Assembly: GCA_964594075.1 (NCBI GenBank)
Contig: CAZQKW010000008.1
Coordinates: 28,780-92,779, forward strand
DNA length: 64,000 bases
Origin: CAZQKW01 sp964594075
GTDB taxonomy: Bacteria > Desulfobacterota > WTBG01 > CAIYCZ01
Direction: 5' to 3'
Position 1 is the stretch's first letter; each line of letters starts with the position of its first letter. Below are positions 46,825-55,389 of the stretch, piece by piece. The notes under the pieces are model-generated. The model saw only the letters and a program-made list of their open reading frames with translations, had not been told where the DNA came from and did not search any database. Position numbers and translations under genes: made by a program.

Positions 46825-47202
46825 ATGGCAATTTCAATACCAAACAAACTTTACTTTAAAATAGGCGAAGTCAGTAAAATAACTGGGGTTGAACCCTATA
46901 TTTTACGGTATTGGGAATCTGAATTCAAACTGGTTAGGCCCTACAGGACTAAATCCAACCAGCGGCTTTATCGGAAAAAAGACGTTGAATCTATCTTGAA
47001 AATCAAAAAAATGCTTTATGAAGAAAAATTTACCATTGCTGGTGCCAAAATGAAGCTCAGGGATACCGCCCCAAAAGAGAAAGATAAGGAAAAACAGCTT
47101 TCTTTAGATTTTGCACCGCAAAAATACCGAGAACTCATTGAGGAAATTAAAACAGATTTGCAACAAATGCGCGACCTATTGGTAAAAAATTTAGCACATT
47201 AA
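46825..47202 (+). CDS. MerR-family transcriptional regulator
   Basis: The 125-residue protein begins with a MerR winged helix (YFKIGEVSKITGVEPYILRYWESEFKLVRPYR..NQRLYRKKDVESI) and ends in a coiled-coil dimerisation helix. It has no Cys-rich metal-binding C-terminus, so it belongs to the short MerR group commonly found after ihfA. The target is not known. Confidence 0.9.
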   Translation: MAISIPNKLYFKIGEVSKITGVEPYILRYWESEFKLVRPYRTKSNQRLYRKKDVESILKIKKMLYEEKFTIAGAKMKLRDTAPKEKDKEKQLSLDFAPQKYRELIEEIKTDLQQMRDLLVKNLAH

Positions 47203-47258
47203 TTAGAACACTGTTAATGAATTATTAATCTCTTAATATGGTAGAGGAATTTTAAAAT

Positions 47259-47495
47259 ATGGAGATTAAAGATAAACGGTTTGTTGAACAAATGGATCTC
47301 ATGGAGCAGGAAAAATACCTTAAGAATTTGAAGGATATTTTAGTTGATGCTAACGAAAAACTTGAAGTTTGTGAGATTTCTTATCGACCCATACAATTAC
47401 AAAAACGGTTAAAAAAGGCATTGCATGAAGGCCAAAAAGAAAAAGCCTCTGCCCCCGACCAGGAAGAGAGCATCGCAAAAGAGCCGCCAAAATAA
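47259..47495 (+). CDS. Hypothetical small charged protein
   Basis: This 78-residue, helix-prone protein (MDLMEQEKYLKNLKDILVDANEKLE) has no recognised family. It lies 56 bp after the MerR gene with a weak ribosome-binding site and overlaps the next frame by 71 bp. It may be real because the string of genes continues on this strand. Confidence 0.45.
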   Translation: MEIKDKRFVEQMDLMEQEKYLKNLKDILVDANEKLEVCEISYRPIQLQKRLKKALHEGQKEKASAPDQEESIAKEPPK

Positions 47496-47739
47496 GAAAA
47501 CAAAAAAATCTGTTCCCGTTGCCCGAAGTAAAAAAACTGTCCTGAAAAAGAAACTTAGCGGCTCAAAAAAACCCAGGCAAAAAAAATCGGTAAAAAAAGC
47601 GGAAATGCCTTCTCAAAAGTTCTATATCACCATCAACGGCAAAAAAGTTTCTCTCGAAAATGAAATTATCAGGAAATATAACCTCAGGGCAGGGGATTTT
47701 CTCCCCTTTAGCAAACATCGAGTATTTATTGAAAAATAA
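47425..47739 (+). CDS. Hypothetical Lys-rich protein with a basic N-terminus
   Basis: The N-terminal half of this 104-residue frame is a Lys/Ser/Arg-rich repeat region like histone H1-type bacterial proteins (KKTKKSVPVARSKKTVLKKK). The C-terminal 40 residues (FYITINGKKVSLENEIIRKYNLRAGDFLPFSKHRVFI) look like a small folded domain. It overlaps the upstream frame by 71 bp and the downstream frame by 80 bp. I do not recognise a function; nucleic-acid binding is suggested by charge only. Confidence 0.45.
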   Translation: MKAKKKKPLPPTRKRASQKSRQNKKTKKSVPVARSKKTVLKKKLSGSKKPRQKKSVKKAEMPSQKFYITINGKKVSLENEIIRKYNLRAGDFLPFSKHRVFIEK

Positions 47740-49378
47740 TTTATTAGCGCTGCAATATCGTCACAGAAGATTATTATTGTGCTTGAAACATGCATGTGTG
47801 CTCGTTACCATCCACCTGTTCGTTGTGTTTTTTCTGCGCCTGCCGGTATATGCCATTCAGCCTGCTTTTATAAAGGGAACTGTATTTAGCACTTTTACCA
47901 ATGCCCAACTTAATGGTGCATCCATTGCCACGAAAAATGGCACAACAGCGGTCTCGACATCAGGCGAATTTACTTTGCGCGTTCCACCCAATATCTATAC
48001 CCTGCTGGCAACAGCCCCGACAAGCTGTGCAAATATAGTGGCCGGCATTCCTGCAAAGCCAGGCGAAATTCCAGAAGTAACAATAGGTTTAAGCCCTGCC
48101 TCAACCCCTCTCGGTTATATATCTGGAAGAATCGTAAACGCCGATTCTGGCGAGGGTATTCGGGGCGCTTTGATTTTGACGGATAACGGGGGAGCTGCCA
48201 TTTCTTCAGAAATTGATGGTCGCTATCGTTTAGCTTCGCCATCAGGGCAGGTTACCGTATCAATAACCGCTGATGGATTTTCAAGCAAAATAATTGCACC
48301 CTACACCGTGTATCCTTTTATCCAAACTAACTTATCAATTTCTCTTAATCCCTCCTCAGATGTAATGGTGTTGGTTAAGGGCATCATAAATGATATCTGC
48401 ACGGGCATACGAATTGACGGTGCTACTATTGTTTCAAATGCCGGTAAAATTGCCGTGAGCGACGATGGTTTCTTTTCCATTGAAACGCCGGCAGGGTGGT
48501 CCACGCTGCTGGTTACAAAAGATGGTTATCAATTCAGCAGTAAAACTTTTTTCCTTACTCCTATTTCTAACACGATTCAGAATTTTAGTCTCATTCCTTC
48601 GCAAACTTTGAACGGTTTAGTCAGCGGTATTATAACCAACAGTGTTTCCGGCGAGGCACTGTCGGGAGTCAGAATTGAATCTAATACCAACACGGTCAGC
48701 TACAGCCAAAAAAATGGCTTTTATACATTGTATACCAGCACTTGCACCCGTTCCTTGGGGATAACGCGCCCCGGTTTTGCTCCATTTACCGCACCAATAA
48801 GTTTTTCAGATGAAAATACGATAACACGCCATATTTCGTTGACGCCGCTGGGTGCAATAGCCGGCGTTGTTCGCGACGGTTATACCAATACGGGCATCAG
48901 AGGCGCCCACATTGCCCTCGCAGAAAACCGAACCGTCTCATGCACGACCGAAGCTGACGGAAGCTATGTTTTGTCCAATATCGGAGCCGGCACCTACACG
49001 CTGGAGGTCTCTCATCCCTGTTATCTTTCTGAAACGCGAACCGCGGTGCAGGTATTTGAGGGCCAGGCAACAGAAGAACAATTTGCGCTTGGGGCATCCG
49101 CCAGAGGTATTGTCCAGGGTTCAATTACTGCCTTTTTCAGCAGGCGCCCGATACCGTACGCATTCATAACAACCAGCTATGGCCTTTCTACCACTGCTGA
49201 TGAAAACGGCTTTTACTCGCTCTCATTACCAGCCTGCCCCACAGCTATCAATGTCAGTGCGTCCGGTTTTCTCTCTGTTACAAAAAAAAACATACAGCCG
49301 TCAGAGACACAACCAGTAGAATTGAATATACGTCTGCTACCCCGGTTATTGAGCTTTTTTTCGGCTCATGAACAATAA
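47660..49378 (+). CDS. Exported protein of tandem carboxypeptidase-regulatory-like (beta-sandwich) repeats
   Basis: After a hydrophobic N-terminal segment (around LVTIHLFVVFFLRLPVYA) come six repeats of about 75-85 residues. Each opens with a G-x-[IV] strand and a G-x-x-[IL]-x-G-A-x-[IV] motif, and includes a D-G-x-[FY] or N-G-F-Y turn. Examples are SGRIVNADSGEGIRGA and AGVVRDGYTNTGIRGAHI. This is the carboxypeptidase D regulatory-like fold, common in surface and periplasmic proteins. The start is unsure: the 47660 ATG overlaps the previous frame by 80 bp, and TTG codons near 47729 or further on would give a shorter, cleaner signal peptide. No catalytic domain is present. Confidence 0.75.
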   Translation: MKLSGNITSGQGIFSPLANIEYLLKNNLLALQYRHRRLLLCLKHACVLVTIHLFVVFFLRLPVYAIQPAFIKGTVFSTFTNAQLNGASIATKNGTTAVSTSGEFTLRVPPNIYTLLATAPTSCANIVAGIPAKPGEIPEVTIGLSPASTPLGYISGRIVNADSGEGIRGALILTDNGGAAISSEIDGRYRLASPSGQVTVSITADGFSSKIIAPYTVYPFIQTNLSISLNPSSDVMVLVKGIINDICTGIRIDGATIVSNAGKIAVSDDGFFSIETPAGWSTLLVTKDGYQFSSKTFFLTPISNTIQNFSLIPSQTLNGLVSGIITNSVSGEALSGVRIESNTNTVSYSQKNGFYTLYTSTCTRSLGITRPGFAPFTAPISFSDENTITRHISLTPLGAIAGVVRDGYTNTGIRGAHIALAENRTVSCTTEADGSYVLSNIGAGTYTLEVSHPCYLSETRTAVQVFEGQATEEQFALGASARGIVQGSITAFFSRRPIPYAFITTSYGLSTTADENGFYSLSLPACPTAINVSASGFLSVTKKNIQPSETQPVELNIRLLPRLLSFFSAHEQ

Positions 49379-49430
49379 TCAAGCTTCGTCAGGTATTCAT
49401 GCCTAACGTCTCTTATTGAGCCTGCATGCC

Positions 49431-50726
49431 ATGGGATCGCTGATAGAAATAATCAAAGAAGAAGAATTCTTGCCGATCGCTCAGAAGGCCTCCCGTAAGA
49501 TGATCATGCTGTCTTCATGTCTTCTTGAGGACGGGAAAAATCTCAATAAGAAGATGTACGGTGTTTTGATAAAAGAATCCACCGATTTGGAAGATTTTCT
49601 TGATGATCACGGAGCGCGAAACAATAAAACCTGGGTATTTTTCGGGGAACTGGTTGCCTCTATCAGAAACTTTTCAAATGTGGCTTACATCTTGAGCCAC
49701 GTTTTACGGCGATTAACCCTGTATCGCCTGAATAACCCCCATGAACAGGAATTTGCACAAGATGCGCAAACGGTCCTCCAATTTTTCAATGAATCCCTTA
49801 TCGCACTGTTTGCTCACCTCAGAAAAGAAGCGGAACTTTTAACACTTGAGATTCCCCCCTGTACGCCTGATGAAACCGAGCGGGAAGATCTGGTAGCAAA
49901 AGTTTTACCGTTTACCATTGACGAAGAGCCGGTGTGCGAAATTAATGAGAATGTGACACGGGTGGCATCAGAATTTATTTCCATATTTAAAAATGCAGCA
50001 CACCTCATGTTTGAAAAGAAAGTGTCAGAAAAACAGATTGATAAACTTATCCCTGCAAAAATAAATGAGGATGTGCTCCGTAATACTGAATCTAAAATTC
50101 ACAGCCTGCAATCAATGTATGACACCTATATCCATAAAACGCCCGTTGAATCAAAAGATGATTCGCTTAAAAGTCTTCGCGGGTATATTTCCATCACCCT
50201 CCATCTGGTTGAAATAGCCCAGGTGCTCTGCCATTTTGTTGAGCGCCATGAAACCAAAGTGCGCACCGAAACGACTATGAAGCGCATTGAGAAAATAGTC
50301 AGCAGAAAAGCGGTGCTTGATATTATTATTAATTTTGCTCTTTATTATTATACGCTCTTTATCAAGGAAGGCACCATGCTGGCTGAAACCATTGTGCAGC
50401 GTTATACCGTCATTGATTCCATTGTGCTCAAGGTTCCCGAAGGGCTGGGATTCCATCTCCGTCCCTCCACACTAGTGGCAAAAGTGGTAAACAATTATGG
50501 CACCAAAACCACCATGGTAATAAACAACAAAGAGTTTGATGCCGGCAGCGTTATTGACCTGATGTGGGCTGCAGGGGTCATAAAGAAAGAGGGTCTGACG
50601 CATGTTGAATTCCGCGGAGACAAGAAAACCCTCCATGACCTTAAAATACTGGCAGATGTAAATTACGGCGAGGACACCATGGGCAAAAGTGTTCCGCTAC
50701 CAGAGGAAATTGCATATCTTAGATAG
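49431..50726 (+). CDS. Helical protein with a C-terminal HPr-like domain
   Basis: The first 330 residues of this 431-residue protein are mostly helical and not recognised. The last 90 form an HPr-like domain: GLGFHLRPSTLVAKV keeps the phospho-acceptor His (H342), and FDAGSVIDLMWAAGV aligns with the regulatory Ser-46 region of HPr. No EI or EII PTS genes are nearby. It may receive phosphate in a regulatory PTS, or simply use the fold. ATG 49431 is preferred; TTG at 49416 would add five residues. It lies 11 bp before the PCP_red flavoprotein gene, so they may be cotranscribed. Confidence 0.7.
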   Translation: MGSLIEIIKEEEFLPIAQKASRKMIMLSSCLLEDGKNLNKKMYGVLIKESTDLEDFLDDHGARNNKTWVFFGELVASIRNFSNVAYILSHVLRRLTLYRLNNPHEQEFAQDAQTVLQFFNESLIALFAHLRKEAELLTLEIPPCTPDETEREDLVAKVLPFTIDEEPVCEINENVTRVASEFISIFKNAAHLMFEKKVSEKQIDKLIPAKINEDVLRNTESKIHSLQSMYDTYIHKTPVESKDDSLKSLRGYISITLHLVEIAQVLCHFVERHETKVRTETTMKRIEKIVSRKAVLDIIINFALYYYTLFIKEGTMLAETIVQRYTVIDSIVLKVPEGLGFHLRPSTLVAKVVNNYGTKTTMVINNKEFDAGSVIDLMWAAGVIKKEGLTHVEFRGDKKTLHDLKILADVNYGEDTMGKSVPLPEEIAYLR

Positions 50727-50737
50727 GATACCCCATT

Positions 50738-51670
50738 ATGGATACCAATGACAACACCAGTGCGTTAGTTTTCACGGAAGAAGCACGGGCTGCGCTGGAT
50801 GGTTTCCTGTCCAGTTGGCCGGTGGTGACCCGAAGTTCCTATGAACAAAAGCTGATGAAAACGCTGGATTACTTTCGCCTCCAGGGAAAAGCTCGCTGGG
50901 TAACAAAAGAAATTCTTGTCGCTGCTCTTGAAGAAACGTTTCCCTCATTCGAATTGACCGTCCAGCGGGTTAAAGATCAGCACGCTATTGCAGACATTAT
51001 GGAAGCCCAGAAGAAGGTCAATAAAAAACATCCGCTGGTCGCCATAAAACGCTGGGCGCTGCCAGCAGTATCAACAACGACACCGGTTCGTGATGTGTGT
51101 GCGCTGCTTGCCGGTCCGCGTCCCGGCGGCAATACCGATAGCATACTTGATGCGGTTCTGGAGGGTGCGCGCAAAGGCGGCGCACGCGTTGAAAAGCACC
51201 TTTTTTCAAAACTTTCTATTGCTCCCTGCAACGGCTGTCTTGCCTGTGACAAAAAAGAGCTTGCCACCTTTTGTGCCATTAAAGACGATATGACCTATCT
51301 CTATCAGCGGTTGCTTGCGTGCGACGCTTTCATTTTGGGTTTCCCCATTTATACCGCCCGGGAATGCAGTCACGTTGCAATATTTTTTGACCGCCTCAAA
51401 GCATTAGGCGGGCCTAAACAATATGCCAAGGTTAAACAAAAATTGCGCAAGGGCGCGCTGGTCGCCACTTGGGGTTGGCCGTCGGAGTATTTGTATAAGG
51501 GTGTGGTTGAAAATATTGCCTTTTTGTTGCGGCATTTTGGCGTGGAAGTGGCAGAAATTATAACCGGCTCAGGCTTCTGGGATGCCTATTATGCAAAAGG
51601 ATCAGCGCTTCTGGACAAAAAAGGGCTGGCTCAGGCACGCGCTGCAGGCACAGCCCTGGTGTCTTCCTGA
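50738..51670 (+). CDS. Iron-sulfur flavoprotein with an N-terminal PCP_red-like domain
   Basis: The 310-residue protein has two parts. Residues about 12-70 (EEARAALDGFLSSWPVV..YEQKL..YFRLQG..WVTKEILVAALEE) resemble the PCP_red module seen at the C-terminus of BchB. From about 117 on it is an iron-sulfur flavoprotein/NADPH-dependent FMN reductase: GPRPGGNTDSILDAVL binds the FMN phosphate, and CNGCLACDKKELATFC fits the CxxCxxC...C cluster motif of Isf-type proteins. Such proteins shuttle electrons between ferredoxin and FMN. It runs toward the nitrogenase-like gene block and is separated from it by a terminator. Confidence 0.82.
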   Translation: MDTNDNTSALVFTEEARAALDGFLSSWPVVTRSSYEQKLMKTLDYFRLQGKARWVTKEILVAALEETFPSFELTVQRVKDQHAIADIMEAQKKVNKKHPLVAIKRWALPAVSTTTPVRDVCALLAGPRPGGNTDSILDAVLEGARKGGARVEKHLFSKLSIAPCNGCLACDKKELATFCAIKDDMTYLYQRLLACDAFILGFPIYTARECSHVAIFFDRLKALGGPKQYAKVKQKLRKGALVATWGWPSEYLYKGVVENIAFLLRHFGVEVAEIITGSGFWDAYYAKGSALLDKKGLAQARAAGTALVSS

Positions 51671-51699
51671 TATGCCGCAGTGCACCCCTGGCAGGCAAC

Positions 51700-51741
51700 A
51701 ACGGCAGAAGACGGTGCGCCGCATCTGCCGTTTCTTTTTTT
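51700..51741 (+). terminator. Rho-independent terminator
   Basis: AACGGCAGA (51700-51708) pairs perfectly with TCTGCCGTT (51724-51732), and TCTTTTTTT follows. It ends the transcript of the iron-sulfur flavoprotein gene 30 bp after its stop. Confidence 0.88.
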
Positions 51742-51795
51742 GCCATAGAATCCTCGCAATAATAGCGTTACCGGCCGCTCGTTGCGATATAATTG

Positions 51796-52512
51796 TTATC
51801 CCAGCGGAAATGCCTTTTTAAATGCCTCAAGATTTTCCCGATAGAGCCAATTATGTGGATTTAACGCGGTTGCCTTTTCAAAATAGGGCATTGCCAGTTT
51901 GGGTTGTGGTTTAATATCCGGATGCATGTAAAATCTTCCAAACCAGAAGTGCCCCTCCGCATGATGTGCATCCAGTTCCAGGACTTTTCTAAAATAATGT
52001 ATTGCATTGCGCGGATTGCCGCCCATCTTTGGTGATCTGCCGAGTTCCTTGATTGCAAAAGCAAGCACCGCGGTTGGATCGTCCGGTCCTTTTTCCAGGG
52101 TTTTCTTATTTATTTCCAAAAGAGCTTTCATATGGGGCAGCGCAGTAATCATGGTGCAGTGCCGTATCGTGCGATACAAGATAAGAGAATAATACGGCAG
52201 CACCTGAGGCGAGTCGGGACTTAAGGCATACGCCTTTTTAATCAGATCAAGCGCTTTATTGATAAGCTCACCGCCCTTGTTCCACGCTTTTTTGTCCTCT
52301 GCATACCTGTCACCTTCAACCCAAAATTGCCGCGCAGTGTTGGCCTTTTCATCATAAAGAAGAGAATATCGATAATAGAAGCGCGCTAACAGGACACAAC
52401 CCAGCACATCATGATCATTGGTGAGCGATGTGATTTCGTCCTCAAACTGGCTAAATGCCTGTGCCTCGCCCTGGTCCCAGAGCTCTTCAATTTTCTGCTC
52501 TAATCCGCTCAT
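51796..52512 (-). CDS. TPR-repeat protein
   Basis: The 238-residue helical protein contains at least three tetratricopeptide-like repeats (for instance INKALDLIKKAYALSPDSPQ, AIHYFRKVLELDAHHAEGHFWFG and AMPYFEKATALNPHNWLYREN). No signal peptide is visible. TPR proteins act as assembly or scaffold factors. It lies at the end of the nitrogenase-like gene block on the same strand, 76 bp from the chelatase-like gene, so it could be an assembly factor. That is context only. Confidence 0.75.
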   Translation of the reverse strand: MSGLEQKIEELWDQGEAQAFSQFEDEITSLTNDHDVLGCVLLARFYYRYSLLYDEKANTARQFWVEGDRYAEDKKAWNKGGELINKALDLIKKAYALSPDSPQVLPYYSLILYRTIRHCTMITALPHMKALLEINKKTLEKGPDDPTAVLAFAIKELGRSPKMGGNPRNAIHYFRKVLELDAHHAEGHFWFGRFYMHPDIKPQPKLAMPYFEKATALNPHNWLYRENLEAFKKAFPLG

Positions 52513-52588
52513 GATGCCCTCCTCTTTCGATATATGCTGACAAACCAGTTCACTATCATACTAATGGAAATCCATGCTGTGCCGGGGT

Positions 52589-53590
52589 TTACGTGTCTTG
52601 GCTCTGGATCCTTTTGCCCCCGTCTTCAAAAAGTTTTGCGAGGGCCTCTTTGGCGAGTTCAACATAAGCTTTAATAATTAATGGATCTTCATTCCATCCG
52701 CCCAGGCACACGATCTCCACGTGTGGATCAACCAACGCTGATTTTGCTTTGATTGGGATATCATAATTCACATGCATACAATCTGTAGAACCAAAACTGG
52801 GCATGACAATAACTTTTCTTAAATTTTTGTCTGCAAGCGTTTCAACAGCCTCAGGCAACTCCGGATGGGTAAACTCATTAAATCCCTGCACGATGTTGTC
52901 CCAGACAAATCCTTTCTCAACCAAGCCTTTCTTGACGCACGCACAAAAGGCGGTCTCCTGTTCTTTACACCTGGTATTTTCAAGACACAGCCGGGTCCAT
53001 TCATCGGGCTCGCCATGGGAAGCCAATACCACGCCTACCTTATCAAGCGGGGTTTTCCCTGCCGCTTCAATAATTTTATTAATCACCAACTGCGTTGGTT
53101 CGGGACGGTAAAAAAGAGGTTTGCTCATAATCCACTGCACCTTTTTACTGTCAAGCCCTAATGCAATAATTTTATTGCGGATTTCACCCGTATGGGTTGA
53201 GTCGGTCTGCAGCATCGGGACAAAGGCTATGTGTCGAACGCCTTCATGGATCATTTCTTCCGCCACTTCGGTAAAACAGGGGCCAATAAATTCATTAAAT
53301 CCAATACCCACATGGTAATTTGGAAAATGCTGCGCAACTAATTCACACTGTTTTTTGCACACTTCAGCATGCCGCGATTTTCCGCCCATCGCCTCATACT
53401 TGTCTTTGATTTCCATGAGCATCACCGGCAAGGCATCATCAGGCGGAACTTCAAGGCCCGTTTGCCTAAACTCATCAAACATTTCACGCAGTCCTTCGAG
53501 CCATACATCTTCATCAAATATTTCTGGTTCACCATGGCCTATCATCACAATACCTGTTTTTGCATTGGTAGATTTTTTATCGTGCGCCAT
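52589..53590 (-). CDS. Ferrochelatase/CbiX-like protein with two HGEP motifs
   Basis: The 333-residue protein has two related halves. Each begins with a strand ending in HGEP (MIGHGEPE at H19, and ASHGEPDEW at H192), followed by GFNEF and then P-x-x-(Q/G)-(T/S)-(D/T)-x-x-H. This layout is that of class II chelatases and ferrochelatases, which insert Fe, Co or Ni into tetrapyrroles. The HGEP motif is not the canonical HemH or SirB one, so the metal and ring are unknown. The start is set at 53590 because GGAGG lies 7 nt upstream; the ATG at 53596 is too close. It is part of the block with the BchB/N-like pairs, as in cofactor F430 genes, where a chelatase and a nitrogenase-like reductase cooperate. 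Confidence 0.72.
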   Translation of the reverse strand: MAHDKKSTNAKTGIVMIGHGEPEIFDEDVWLEGLREMFDEFRQTGLEVPPDDALPVMLMEIKDKYEAMGGKSRHAEVCKKQCELVAQHFPNYHVGIGFNEFIGPCFTEVAEEMIHEGVRHIAFVPMLQTDSTHTGEIRNKIIALGLDSKKVQWIMSKPLFYRPEPTQLVINKIIEAAGKTPLDKVGVVLASHGEPDEWTRLCLENTRCKEQETAFCACVKKGLVEKGFVWDNIVQGFNEFTHPELPEAVETLADKNLRKVIVMPSFGSTDCMHVNYDIPIKAKSALVDPHVEIVCLGGWNEDPLIIKAYVELAKEALAKLFEDGGKRIQSQDT

Positions 53591-53629
53591 AATCATGCCT
53601 CCGTAACGGATGTATTCATTCAGGTATCT

Positions 53630-54961
53630 TTATTGTCTTCCGGGAAAACCTTTTTTGCGCCGTTCCTCGGCTGCCTCAGCCATTTGGGCCCGCGCCTCAA
53701 TAAGTTTTTCCATGATGTCCGGACGCTCCTCTGATATTCTTAACATGCCCTCACCGCCGTATATTTCGCCGAGCATATGAAACAGGTAGTGAAAATTCAT
53801 GGTCTGAGGAAATACTTTTCCCGGCATTTCCACCAAATAATCAAGAGCTTCGTTTGTAAGAAATTTCTGTAACTCAATTGCCACCATTTTTCTGCCACCA
53901 TACTGCTGATAGAAATTTTTATCATACCATTCGAGATAACTCTGCACGCCCTCGCGGTTTATTTTGCCGTCGTGGAGCGCCATAGTTACTGCATTGGCAA
54001 CTTTCCAGCCAAAACATATGGCAATAGGGATGCTTACTTCCTGGATCCAGGTGGCATCAGATACTAAGATAACATTGGCTTTGAACGGATCAGCTAATGC
54101 GCGGTATACGTTAACCACACAACCGGTCAATCCCGTTTCGCAAACCCGTGCTTTTTGAAACCAGGAAGAGAATACTGGCGATTCCCTGATAAACCATTGC
54201 ATGGTCGCGTGAAGGTCAACAGAATAATCATGGGTCAGGTGCCCAACATGATGGACGCCTTCTTTATAACAGGGCAATATGCTGTAAAAACCATGCTGCG
54301 TAAGGGCAATGATAAATCCGTTTAATTCATCATAGTCCATTCCTTCTACTTCATACCCGATGTGCCGCGATGTGGCAAAAAATTCACGCTCTTTGTTGAA
54401 GCCAACGAGCCGCGCGACACGTGAGTTAGCCCCATCTGCTGCGATCACAAAGGGGGCCTCGTATTCTTCCCCGTTGCCTGTTACCGTCACTCGGTTATTG
54501 CCGGTTTTTACTGCAGTGACATTTACATTTGGCAACACTTCGGCACCCATCGCCAGACAATCCTCAAGCATTCTTTGTAACAGTATTTCTTTATTGAGGG
54601 CTATAGCAACTCTGTTTTTTGCAGGATCGTTCCGCAGCTTTTTCCAGTCACCAAAGCACAGTCTCTTTCCGCCTGGAGAATAGAGGTGAAAGCCAAAAAC
54701 ATTTGTGTACGGTCCATCATAGCGCACGGAAAAACCGCCCACCGGGAAACTGATTCTTTTTCCCCGTTCGTTAAATAAAGCAAGCTGGCCGAAGGTATAT
54801 TCATTGATGGCACATACACCGCCGTCAAATCGTCTTACCGAGCATATATTTGTCTTGCGCTCGAGAATAACGACGCGGAGGCCATTCTCGGCTGCGACTT
54901 TTCCAGCCATCAACCCTGCGGGGCCCGCCCCAACTATCACCAAATCATATTTTATCGCCAT
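53630..54961 (-). CDS. FAD-dependent oxidoreductase, geranylgeranyl reductase/FixC-like
   Basis: The 443-residue flavoprotein has the Rossmann motif DLVIVGAGPAGLMAG at the N-terminus, ERKTNI as the acidic end of the second strand, VIAADGANSRVARLVG near residue 175, and VSDATWIQEVSIPIA as the second FAD motif. This matches the GG-reductase family (BchP, archaeal GGR, FixC). A 2[4Fe-4S] ferredoxin gene lies upstream on the same strand, as FixX lies by FixC. The start at 54961 has AGGGAAG upstream; a longer frame from 55036 is less likely. It could feed electrons to the BchB/N-like enzymes or reduce a double bond in their product. Confidence 0.8.
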   Translation of the reverse strand: MAIKYDLVIVGAGPAGLMAGKVAAENGLRVVILERKTNICSVRRFDGGVCAINEYTFGQLALFNERGKRISFPVGGFSVRYDGPYTNVFGFHLYSPGGKRLCFGDWKKLRNDPAKNRVAIALNKEILLQRMLEDCLAMGAEVLPNVNVTAVKTGNNRVTVTGNGEEYEAPFVIAADGANSRVARLVGFNKEREFFATSRHIGYEVEGMDYDELNGFIIALTQHGFYSILPCYKEGVHHVGHLTHDYSVDLHATMQWFIRESPVFSSWFQKARVCETGLTGCVVNVYRALADPFKANVILVSDATWIQEVSIPIAICFGWKVANAVTMALHDGKINREGVQSYLEWYDKNFYQQYGGRKMVAIELQKFLTNEALDYLVEMPGKVFPQTMNFHYLFHMLGEIYGGEGMLRISEERPDIMEKLIEARAQMAEAAEERRKKGFPGRQ

Positions 54962-55177
54962 TGGAGCTTCCCTGTTTTGTAATACGTCCAGCGAACCGCA
55001 CCGGACATGCCGGCCGGCAACGATGGTTCTACACACTGCTTGCCTGTGGGCATGATGCGCACAGTTTCTGCGCCGGATGCCGGCCTATAAGGATATTGTT
55101 GTGCAGCAAAATAATTTCTGCCTACTGAGCGCAGAGCATTAACTATGTTGCGGAAACGTTCTGTAACCACGATATTT
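54962..55177. other. Intergenic stretch with a possible degenerate repeat copy
   Basis: No gene is seen. A segment CCTGTGGGCATGATGCGCAC resembles CCTGCGGCAGGATACGCAC near 63263, and GATATTGTTGTGCAGCAAAA resembles AATATTGTTGTGGCGGAGAA near 3420. This may be a third, decayed copy of the palindromic repeat, but the match is weak. Confidence 0.3.
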
Positions 55178-55348
55178 CTATGTTTCGTATGGCGCGCGCA
55201 CCGGACAAACTTTTATACAGATACCGCATTTAGTGCATATCTCTTCATTAACCGTTACTGTATCATGTATCATGGCAATTGCAATGACCGGACAGAGATC
55301 AATGCACCCACCACAGCCAATGCATATGGCGTTATCTATTTGTGCCAT
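55178..55348 (-). CDS. Small 2[4Fe-4S] ferredoxin, FixX-like position
   Basis: The 56-residue protein has two cluster motifs, CIGCGGCIDLCP and CTKCGICIKVCP. Together they bind two [4Fe-4S] clusters at low potential. It starts at ATG 55348 and stops at TAG 55178. It lies between the FAD oxidoreductase and the first BchB-like gene on the same strand, 41 bp after the latter. It is the likely direct electron donor within the cluster. Confidence 0.92.
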   Translation of the reverse strand: MAQIDNAICIGCGGCIDLCPVIAIAMIHDTVTVNEEICTKCGICIKVCPVRAPYET

Positions 55349-55389
55349 ACAGAAACCCTTTCCCGGTGCAGCAGTTTATTAATTTTGAA

